Assembly (NCBI GenBank): GCA_037139855.1
Contig: JBAXFM010000253.1
Coordinates: 1-7,418 of the forward strand
Reading direction: 5' to 3'
Length of the DNA: 7,418 nt
DNA from: CAIVAT01 sp037139855
GTDB taxonomy: Bacteria; Bacteroidota; Bacteroidia; Bacteroidales; FEN-979
This document shows, one piece after another, positions 1 through 6,114 of this stretch; within the stretch, counting starts at the first letter, position 1; every line of letters starts with the position of its first letter. The translations under genes and the position numbers were made by a program. The notes under the pieces were generated by a model. It was not told the origin of the DNA and did no database searches. It saw only the letters and a program-made list of their open reading frames with translations.

Positions 1-116
1 AGTCGGTTGGCATGACAGTTTCGCGGACACAACGAACAATTTTCAAGTTCTTTCAACGGACCGGTAAAGGCATCAAAATCCAATGCAGATGATGGTTTTT
101 TCGTTATTTTTGGCAA
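1..116 (-). CDS. Radical-SAM protein of the PflX/COG1313 type, N-terminal fragment
   Basis: This is a partial gene on the minus strand, cut by the left edge. Read leftwards from a TTG at 116-114 it gives 38 residues ending ENCSLCPRNCHANR, with Cys27, Cys30 and Cys34. The pattern CxLCPRxCxxNR is the N-terminal signature of proteins annotated as pyruvate formate-lyase activating enzyme homologues (PflX, COG1313). In that family it precedes the radical SAM CxxxCxxC cluster, which would lie outside this window. The substrate of the family is not established. No ATG lies in frame between the upstream stop (173-171) and the motif, so the start must be TTG or GTG. TTG at 116 leaves 26 residues before the first Cys. 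TTG at 83 leaves 14 and is a real alternative; GTG at 167 would overlap the divergent phosphatase gene. The family call is fairly sure and the start is not. Confidence 0.72.
   Translation of the reverse strand, partial: MPKITKKPSSALDFDAFTGPLKELENCSLCPRNCHANR
105..112 (+). promoter_or_regulatory. Candidate Bacteroidota -7 box for the phosphatase operon
   Basis: TATTTTTG matches the Bacteroidota -7 consensus TAnnTTTG exactly and would place a transcription start near 119, about 20 bases before the ATG at 140. I see no good TTG-type -33 element about 20 bases upstream. The box would also lie inside the minus-strand reading frame if that gene starts at 116. This is a motif match only. Confidence 0.35.
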
Positions 117-124
117 TTCAAGTG

Positions 125-132
125 CAAAACTA
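125..132 (-). promoter_or_regulatory. Candidate -7 box for the minus-strand radical-SAM gene
   Basis: Read on the minus strand this is TAGTTTTG, an exact TAnnTTTG match. Transcription would start near 118, almost on top of the TTG at 116, or about 35 bases before the alternative TTG at 83. It faces the plus-strand box at 105-112. The -33 region is not convincing. Confidence 0.3.
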
Positions 133-139
133 CGGATAA

Positions 140-790
140 ATGATAATCGATCTGAAAAAGTACACACATATCATATGGGACTGGAACGGCACCTTGCTCG
201 ACGATGCCTGGCTTTGCGTGGATGTGATGAATGGCATGTTAAAAGAGCGGGGCCTGCCGATGAAAACGGTGGAGGAATACCAGGAATTATTCGATTTCCC
301 GGTGAAGGACTATTACGCAAAACTTGGGTACAACTTTGATAAAGAGCCGTTTGACGAGGTAGGCATGGAGTTTATTAAGCGTTACAACCAACGGCAGCGC
401 GAAACAGTGTTGCATCCTGAAGTACACGAGGTGCTTGCCAGCCTTGCAGCGCATGGTTTTTCCCAGAATATCCTTTCCGCCAGGGAGCAGAAGGAATTGA
501 TCTCCGAGACAAAATCATTGGGTGTTTTCGGATATTTTGACCGGATCCACGGCCTGGATGATCATTATGCCCATGGAAAAATTGATGCGGGATTGCTTCT
601 GGTTGAAGATCTTGGCGTGGCTTATGAGAAGTTATTGTTCATCGGCGACACCCGGCATGATGCGGAAGTGGCTGCCGAAATCGGCATCGACTGTATCCTG
701 ATTCCCAATGGTCATCATAGCGAAAGCCGTCTGTTGTCGCTGGGAAAGCCATTGATCTATTCGTTGAAGGACTTAATCGAATTGTTATGA
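140..790 (+). CDS. HAD-superfamily hydrolase, phosphoglycolate-phosphatase-like
   Basis: This 216-residue cytoplasmic phosphatase has the usual length of small HAD subfamily IA enzymes. Motif I is IWDWNGTLLDD with the nucleophile Asp14. Residues 22-90 form the helical cap expected of type C1. Motif II is Ser113 (ILSAR), motif III is Lys147 (HGKID) and motif IV is GDTRHD with Asp170 and Asp174, so the Mg-binding set is present. The usual second Asp of DxDxT is Asn16. The DWNGT variant is, as I recall, common in a Gph-like subgroup, but it changes the residue that acts as general acid/base. The ATG at 140 lies just before the conserved first strand, so the start is secure. The stop codon overlaps the ATG of the next gene (ATGA, 787-790), which suggests translational coupling. 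The substrate cannot be told from sequence; phosphoglycolate or a sugar phosphate are guesses. Confidence 0.9.
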   Translation: MIIDLKKYTHIIWDWNGTLLDDAWLCVDVMNGMLKERGLPMKTVEEYQELFDFPVKDYYAKLGYNFDKEPFDEVGMEFIKRYNQRQRETVLHPEVHEVLASLAAHGFSQNILSAREQKELISETKSLGVFGYFDRIHGLDDHYAHGKIDAGLLLVEDLGVAYEKLLFIGDTRHDAEVAAEIGIDCILIPNGHHSESRLLSLGKPLIYSLKDLIELL

Positions 791-3700
791 TAACATCACC
801 TAAAGTATTTATAAATAGCATTATAATCATTTTTATCCTTTCACTCAATCAGGTTTGGGCGCAATCAACGAAAGGACAAAGCATGCGCATGCACTCCATC
901 CGGCTTTCAGGAAAAAAAGATGCTGCCAGGGAAAATAAGGGTAAGCCAGTCATCGGATTTATTAGTTCTAAAGATTATGAAAATGCTGATTCAGAGATAA
1001 AAAAGGCCTTTGACCTGATAAAAACATTTAAGAACTACACTGTAGAATATCTTACGACGAAGGAATTCGAGAAGCAGTCGAAAAAGACAGGACGGTTTGC
1101 AGTGATCTGGATTCACAGGCCGGATACCACTATTTTTTCAGCAGCGGAGATCAGTCCCAAGCTGATCCAATCCTTAAAAACGTACGTCGAAAATGGCGGA
1201 AGGCTCTTTCTCACACAGCAGGCAACGCATTATCTGAATGTTCTCGGACTTGAACCTTTGATGTTGCAGGACAGTACAAAAGCCTGCAAGGATGATGGTT
1301 ACGGACGTCGTCTCGGGTTTCATTCTTTCAGGGAACATCCATTATTTACCGGGTTGAATGGCGGAGCATATATCTGCCGTCCTTCAACTGATATGACCAC
1401 CAGAATCACAGGTTTCTTTGGGGACCATGTTCCGCAAAAAGGTAAGGTGGTGGCTGTTGACTGGGACTACATTTTCCTGCGTGAAGACTCCAAACTGGTT
1501 CTGGAATACACTTCCGGGCAGGGCAAGGTCCTTGCAGTGGGAGGTTACATGAATTTCAGCGTTCCGAATACCAACGGCGCTCATCTTGCCATGTTTACGC
1601 AAAATTGTTTCAATTACCTGACAGATCAATATAAGGGACAACCCGAATTTTACTGGAACTACGCGCCTTCGCAGGTTACTGTCTGCGCTCCCCGCCCCCA
1701 AACCGATCAGCTGCTGGTGGCTGTTCCGCCTGCCGTAAAGTGGGAGGAAAAACCGACTGATATTGACCTGACCCGGCGATTTGGTACCGATAATTTTTGG
1801 GATGTGGCTGGCGAACGCCTGCTGACCATGGGCAGTGAAAAAGGCGGCATCGAAGAGGTATGGGCCCATCCATTCATGGCTTTCAGGGATTATGAGGTAG
1901 GAATCAGGTTTGATTATAAAGACACGATTTATTGGCTCAGCGACGAACGTCCGGAGGTGGATGTGAACCCTGCATACTTCTCACGGCAATATAAATTTTC
2001 ACGAGCATACCTCAAAGAGCTGGTTGTCAACGACCCGACAGAGCCCAACGGAGTGATTCACTATGAGTACAGAGGGGTTTATCCTGCCCGACTGGTAGTG
2101 AAATTCAAATCGAACCTGCGATGGATGTGGCCCTACTCCGACCGGGTTACCGGTTCGATCTGCCATTCCTGGGATGATGATCTCGATGCCATCACCATCC
2201 GGGATCAATCGGGTGATTTGAACGTGATGATCGGCGGAACAAAGAAACCAGTGTTCCATCTGTCGGGTCAGTTTGATGGATTCAACTATGTGAAAGCTGA
2301 CAGCCTGTTTCATGGCATTCCAACGGTAAAACTCCAGGCAGCCGGGCTGTTTTGTTACAAACTTGAGATGAATGACAACCTCGACGTGGTTTTCAGCGCT
2401 TCCGTCGAAGGCTATGACAGTGCCCATGCCCAATTCAATAAAACGATCCATGACCCCGGACGGGTTTATCAGAATGCGTTGCAACATTCCGGGGAATTAT
2501 TGTCAAAAAGCCTGATGATCACCACTCCCGATCAGAATTTCAACACTGGCTACCGTTGGGCATTGCTGGCCACCGATCGGTTCTTCGTTCACACCCCCGG
2601 AATGGGAAAAGCGCTGGTAGCAGGCTATTCCACTACCCGCCATGGCTGGGATGGCAACCACCTGGTAAACGGAAGGCCCGGCTATGGCTGGTATTTCGGA
2701 CGCGACGCCGAATGGAGCAGCTTTGCCTTGCTCGATGAGGGTGATTTTGCCAAGGTGAAGTCGCAACTCGAATTCTTCAATAAATACCAGGATCTGAACG
2801 GGAAAATTTTTCATGAAGCCAGCACTTCCGGACTGGTTCATTACGATGCTGCCGATGCCACACCCTTGTACATCGTGCTGGCCGGCAGGTATTTTCGTCA
2901 CACCAATGACACCGCATTTCTCCGGAAAACCTGGCCCAATGTGAAGCGAGCCATCAACTACTGTTTTTCCACAGACACCGATCAGGACCATTTGATTGAA
3001 AACACCAACGTAGGCCATGGATGGGTGGAAGGGGGTGAATTATATGGTTCGCATGCAACCATTTATATGGCCGGGGCCTGGGGTGCAGCCATGAAAGAAG
3101 CATCGAATATGGCCACCTTTATGAAAGATATTGAATCGGAAAGCTATCGTCTGGAGGCTAACGAGCAGGAAAAAATCATCAACAACGACTTCTGGAACGA
3201 TCAGCAACAGTTTTTCGCTTACGGCAAAAACAAGGATGGCTCCTACCGCACTGAACAGACCATCCTTCCAACGGTACCCATTTATTTCAGGATGACCGAC
3301 AGGGAAAAAGCGAGCATGGCGTTGAAAAACGTTGCAGGCAATGTGTTTACCACGAACTGGGGCGCACGAATCCTGCGGGAGGACAGCAAATGGTTCAAGC
3401 CCACCGGCTACCATTACGGCAGTGTGTGGCCTTTGTTTACCGGTTGGGCTTCCCTGGCTGAATATGCAACCGGCAATCCCGTGCAGGGATTTTCCCATCT
3501 CATGAACAACCTGAATGTTTACAAAAGCTGGGGACTTGGTTTTGTGGAAGAGGTGCTGAACGGCGCCGAATATCAACCTTCGGGAGTATGCGCCCACCAA
3601 TGCTGGTCGGAGACCATGGTGCTGCAACCTGCCATCGAAGGGTTGCTGGGACTCGAAATAAAAGCACAGGAGCGGAAGATTTCTCTGTCACCACAATTCC

Positions 3701-4281
3701 CGCCGCAATGGGATTCGGTGAGCATCCGGCAAATCCGCATGGCAGACCAGTATGTTGACCTGCATTTTCTGCGAACCAACGGCGTCAATGAATTTCTGTT
3801 TACCCTGGACCAGGGAAAGGCAGTGCGCATTGATTTTATGCCCTGTTTCCCTGCTGGAACCTGTTTTAACAGGGTAACGCTGAACGGGAAGGAAATTGCA
3901 TTCACCACCTTCAAAACTGCCGGATCAATGACCCTGATGGTTTCCTTTGATCTGATGTCTGATGGAAAACTTGTCATCGAAACCGAAGGTGGTATTGGCG
4001 TATTACCTGCCATTTCAGATCCTAAGCCCGGTGATGCCGCAGAAGGAATGAGGATCTTGTCGGCCCGGTTGACAGGAAACCGGTACCAGGTTGAGGTTGA
4101 AGGGAAAGCCGGGAGTTCCGGCATTCTTGAATTTTGGTCGGGTGGACAGGGTTTGCTACAGGCGGAAAATGCCGGGTTTTTGGAGCAGGTTGGCCGGGTT
4201 TGCAGGTTTAAGGTGGATTTTGAACAGTCGGAATCAAAATATATTAAGCAGACTGTGACGGTTTTGGTGAGGGGAAAGTAG
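787..4281 (+). CDS. Exported six-hairpin glycoside hydrolase with GATase-like N-terminal domain
   Basis: This 1164-residue protein has a type I signal peptide: hydrophobic core about residues 8-20, likely cleavage after Ala25 (QVWA/Q), giving periplasmic or secreted location. Residues about 50-285 resemble a class I glutamine amidotransferase/ThuA-like fold, with strand-rich segments such as FAVIWIHRP and YVENGGRLFL. Residues about 300-575 look like a beta-sandwich. From about 585 to 1000 there is an (alpha/alpha)6 toroid like that of amylo-alpha-1,6-glucosidase and GH63/GH37-type enzymes. Supporting motifs are GWYFGRDAEW (Arg639, Asp640, Glu642), GWVEGGELYG (Glu748, Glu751), YHYGSVWPLFTG (His876 to Gly886) and HQCWSET (Glu942). 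By comparison with debranching enzymes, Glu748 and Glu942 are the best candidates for catalytic acid and base. A short beta domain ends the protein. The substrate is probably an alpha-linked glucan or other oligosaccharide, but this is inference and the exact GH family is not assigned. The start overlaps the phosphatase stop by four bases. Confidence 0.8.
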   Translation: MITSPKVFINSIIIIFILSLNQVWAQSTKGQSMRMHSIRLSGKKDAARENKGKPVIGFISSKDYENADSEIKKAFDLIKTFKNYTVEYLTTKEFEKQSKKTGRFAVIWIHRPDTTIFSAAEISPKLIQSLKTYVENGGRLFLTQQATHYLNVLGLEPLMLQDSTKACKDDGYGRRLGFHSFREHPLFTGLNGGAYICRPSTDMTTRITGFFGDHVPQKGKVVAVDWDYIFLREDSKLVLEYTSGQGKVLAVGGYMNFSVPNTNGAHLAMFTQNCFNYLTDQYKGQPEFYWNYAPSQVTVCAPRPQTDQLLVAVPPAVKWEEKPTDIDLTRRFGTDNFWDVAGERLLTMGSEKGGIEEVWAHPFMAFRDYEVGIRFDYKDTIYWLSDERPEVDVNPAYFSRQYKFSRAYLKELVVNDPTEPNGVIHYEYRGVYPARLVVKFKSNLRWMWPYSDRVTGSICHSWDDDLDAITIRDQSGDLNVMIGGTKKPVFHLSGQFDGFNYVKADSLFHGIPTVKLQAAGLFCYKLEMNDNLDVVFSASVEGYDSAHAQFNKTIHDPGRVYQNALQHSGELLSKSLMITTPDQNFNTGYRWALLATDRFFVHTPGMGKALVAGYSTTRHGWDGNHLVNGRPGYGWYFGRDAEWSSFALLDEGDFAKVKSQLEFFNKYQDLNGKIFHEASTSGLVHYDAADATPLYIVLAGRYFRHTNDTAFLRKTWPNVKRAINYCFSTDTDQDHLIENTNVGHGWVEGGELYGSHATIYMAGAWGAAMKEASNMATFMKDIESESYRLEANEQEKIINNDFWNDQQQFFAYGKNKDGSYRTEQTILPTVPIYFRMTDREKASMALKNVAGNVFTTNWGARILREDSKWFKPTGYHYGSVWPLFTGWASLAEYATGNPVQGFSHLMNNLNVYKSWGLGFVEEVLNGAEYQPSGVCAHQCWSETMVLQPAIEGLLGLEIKAQERKISLSPQFPPQWDSVSIRQIRMADQYVDLHFLRTNGVNEFLFTLDQGKAVRIDFMPCFPAGTCFNRVTLNGKEIAFTTFKTAGSMTLMVSFDLMSDGKLVIETEGGIGVLPAISDPKPGDAAEGMRILSARLTGNRYQVEVEGKAGSSGILEFWSGGQGLLQAENAGFLEQVGRVCRFKVDFEQSESKYIKQTVTVLVRGK

Positions 4282-4287
4282 TTTCAA

Positions 4288-4368
4288 CAGCCCCCTTCCC
4301 CAGCCCTTCCCCCAGGGGTTCAAAATGCCTCATCCCCCGACCCCTTCTCCCCAGGGAGAAGGGGGGAG
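4288..4368 (-). repeat. GC-rich dispersed palindromic element, intergenic copy
   Basis: This 81-bp element begins 6 bases after the glycosidase stop codon. It contains a perfect hairpin with 11-bp arms (4341-4351 and 4354-4364, loop CA) and a degenerate second half rich in C runs (4291-4316). Its reverse complement matches the sequence at 6951-7041 inside the last gene, including 18 of 19 bases across the block GGGGTCGGGGGaTGAGGCA. Short GC hairpin repeats of this style occur in several Bacteroidota and cyanobacterial genomes, as I recall. It could also help end transcription of the upstream operon, although no T run follows it. Confidence 0.7.
4341..4364. terminator. Strong GC hairpin, possible transcription end of the phosphatase-glycosidase operon
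   Basis: The arms CCCCTTCTCCC and GGGAGAAGGGG pair perfectly over 11 bp around a 2-base loop, 60 bases after the stop codon at 4281. A run of T is missing, so this is not a classical intrinsic terminator. Its place in a dispersed repeat means it may be only a passenger. Confidence 0.3.
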
Positions 4369-4428
4369 ATAGGAAACTAAGGATTGGGTAATAAATGGAA
4401 TAGGGAAGGATGGGCAACTAAGGAAGTT

Positions 4429-4560
4429 AATAAGGAAGCAATAGGGAAGTAATAAGGAAGCAATAGGGAAGTAATAGGGAAGTAATAGGGAAGTAATAGG
4501 GAAGTAATAGGGAAGTAATAAGGAAGCAATAGGGAAGCAATAGGGAAGCAATAGGGAAGG
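4429..4560 (+). repeat. Minisatellite: twelve tandem copies of an 11-bp unit AATAGGGAAGY
   Basis: Twelve uninterrupted 11-bp units run from 4429 to 4560. Most are AATAGGGAAGT or AATAGGGAAGC; three (starting at 4429, 4451 and 4517) are AATAAGGAAGC and the last ends in G. A detached copy lies at 4399-4409 and degenerate copies lie between it and the array. The array ends 73 bases before the next ATG. All pyrimidines outside the T at unit position 3 are in the last position, so one strand is strongly purine-rich. Units differ by single substitutions only, which suggests recent expansion. Confidence 0.92.
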
Positions 4561-4633
4561 TGCGGAGAAAAAGGTTTAAACGCCAGACGATCAGTATTTT
4601 AAAAATATTAAAGGTCAAATAAAAACGACAATT

Positions 4634-6046
4634 ATGGACTTTAATCAATTTTTCAAAGACCAGGAAGCATCTGTAAAGATTGAATTCCTTCTTTCGATTC
4701 TGCTCAAAAATGAAGGGCTGCGAAACCAGTTTATTGAATACTGCACCCCGGACAATCAGGATGATGAAAGCCCTGAGAAAAAGAATTACCCCGTGAATCT
4801 CATCATCGGGTTTTGTAGAAATCTTAAAGATGAACTTGAATGTCTCGATTTTGAAAATTTTGACTGGCAGGATTATACGCCACGTCATAATGGCTATATT
4901 GAAGATTATGAGGCCATGGAATATCATGCCGACGACCAGATTAATGAGATTTTCACCTTCTGGAGTGAACAAATACGCATACAAATCAACAACGCGCATC
5001 TGATCGTTGCCATTAGCAGCATCCTTGGCGCCTATGATGCCTGTTTTAAAGCGGAGATTCCCGGCTTAGACGATATTTTCGGAGATACTACCCGGAGACT
5101 GTTACAGGATCATGGTGAAATGATGGAGAAAGCCATTGCCGTGATTCATGCAACGGTTATATCTTCCGATCAGGCATTTCGTGCCATGGAGATTATTTTC
5201 GACCATTATCAACACATGTATGAGGGTGACAAGGGTTACCTGAAATATTTTGAACCACTGCTGATAAGTCTGGCCGAAACAAGGGAAACCGCTGATCTTG
5301 CGATTCAAAAACTGGAAAGCTCCGGAATTGACGAATCGCTGTTGCTACAACTGGTTGTTAAGTTGTATGCCTTTCATCCTGACCAAACGGAATGGGTTAA
5401 AAAAGCAAGTCAGTATTTCCTGGAGGATATGCATGTCGCCAAAAAGTTGCTGGCTTACAATTTTGAACACGATGTTGTCGCTTTTCTACGTGATGCGAAA
5501 ATTTTGTTCACACGTGAACCTAATGATTATGCCCAGTTTCTACATGAACGGCTCTACCCTGATCTGGACCTCGGCTTTTTCAAGCAGGTGCTGTGGCATC
5601 GCGCACTCAGAGAACGGAATATCGAACTTTACGATGCTTTGCGGGGATACCTTGACGATGCTGAAAAGCAACTTTTTATCAACGGTGTCGCAAAGGATAT
5701 CGTTTTCAATGTAAAAGTACTTGAGAAGGAAAAGAGATTCGATGAGATACTGAAACTTGCGCAAAAACATGCCGACAGCACCTGGAATTTCACAGAACTC
5801 GTCACCCCTATCCTGAACATTTATCCGCATGAGGCATTTGAATTAATCAGTGACAGAACAACACGAACCATCGAAGCTGAAAGAGGACGGGATGCTTATC
5901 AACGTATTTGCATCTATCTGAAAATGGCGGTACAAATTAAAGGGCGCAAAACCGAAACCCATCGCTTGATTCATGAGTTATACAACCGGCGACCAGCGTT
6001 ACCGGCTTTGAAGGATGAGATAAGGAAGGCGGGGTTGATATCGTAA
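4634..6046 (+). CDS. Helical protein resembling the C-terminal part of SWIM zinc-finger proteins
   Basis: This 470-residue cytoplasmic protein has no signal peptide or membrane segment and appears almost wholly alpha-helical. A charged, probably flexible linker lies at about residues 39-51 and is followed by a very acidic region to about residue 110. Repeated amphipathic helices then suggest a TPR- or HEAT-like solenoid. The last 55 residues (ERGRDAY, then YLKMAVQIKG, RRPAL at 452-456, KAGL at 465-468) resemble the C-terminal tail I recall from SWIM zinc-finger family proteins. The CxC...CxH finger itself is absent: the few cysteines are scattered. So it may be an orphan relative or a SWIM-less paralogue. 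The function is unknown; a protein-binding scaffold is only a guess. It stands alone, with repeats upstream and a palindrome downstream, so it is probably a single-gene transcript. The ATG at 4634 is the first in frame after an AT-rich leader. Confidence 0.75.
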   Translation: MDFNQFFKDQEASVKIEFLLSILLKNEGLRNQFIEYCTPDNQDDESPEKKNYPVNLIIGFCRNLKDELECLDFENFDWQDYTPRHNGYIEDYEAMEYHADDQINEIFTFWSEQIRIQINNAHLIVAISSILGAYDACFKAEIPGLDDIFGDTTRRLLQDHGEMMEKAIAVIHATVISSDQAFRAMEIIFDHYQHMYEGDKGYLKYFEPLLISLAETRETADLAIQKLESSGIDESLLLQLVVKLYAFHPDQTEWVKKASQYFLEDMHVAKKLLAYNFEHDVVAFLRDAKILFTREPNDYAQFLHERLYPDLDLGFFKQVLWHRALRERNIELYDALRGYLDDAEKQLFINGVAKDIVFNVKVLEKEKRFDEILKLAQKHADSTWNFTELVTPILNIYPHEAFELISDRTTRTIEAERGRDAYQRICIYLKMAVQIKGRKTETHRLIHELYNRRPALPALKDEIRKAGLIS

Positions 6047-6055
6047 CTACCGATG

Positions 6056-6088
6056 AGACCTTCCAGGTTTTAAAAACCTGGAAGGTCT
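6056..6088. repeat. 33-bp near-perfect palindrome, dispersed-repeat type, possible terminator
   Basis: Two 16-bp arms (6056-6071 and 6073-6088) are exact reverse complements around a single central A. Read from the outside the sequence is AGACCTTCCAGGTTTT and its mirror. It begins 10 bases after the stop of the helical-protein gene. As RNA it would form a long hairpin and could stop transcription from either side, though no T run follows. From memory, AGACCTTCCAGGTTTT-type palindromes occur in many copies in Bacteroidota genomes, so a dispersed repeat is more likely than a gene-specific site. Confidence 0.85.
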
Positions 6089-6114
6089 AAACATAGTCAA
6101 ATCATTATTCGTTT

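Larger units (their letters stand above)
4282..4633. other. 352-base intergenic gap made largely of repeats
   Basis: The gap holds a GC-rich palindromic element (4288-4368), a purine-rich degenerate stretch (about 4369-4428), twelve 11-bp tandem repeats (4429-4560) and an AT-rich leader (4561-4633). The leader presumably carries the promoter of the following gene. I see no exact TAnnTTTG box there, only TATTTTAA at 4595-4602, and no Shine-Dalgarno sequence at the ATG. No RNA gene or credible small coding region is visible; minus-strand open frames here are products of the repeats. Confidence 0.75.

Noticed and set aside
884..895. GCATGCGCATGC palindrome near the start of the 1164-residue gene
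   Set aside because: It is short and inside coding sequence, in the mature protein region just after the signal peptide; there is no reason to see it as an operator.
1384..4124. Several long minus-strand open frames opposite the 1164-residue gene
   Set aside because: They lie wholly within a strongly supported coding region, have no recognisable domains and look like antisense shadows of codon bias.
4429..4560. Possible CRISPR array
   Set aside because: The units are 11 bp and directly abutting, with no unique spacers and no cas genes nearby.
4595..4607. AT-only inverted repeat TATTTT/AAAATA before the gene at 4634
   Set aside because: It is too short and too AT-rich to tell from background; it may simply be part of the promoter region.
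4330..4999. Minus-strand open frames with 11-residue repeats (LLLPYYFPI type)
   Set aside because: Three 11-bp units make 33 bases, so the array stays open and gives a repetitive peptide by arithmetic. There is no start context, and the frames overlap the gene at 4634.
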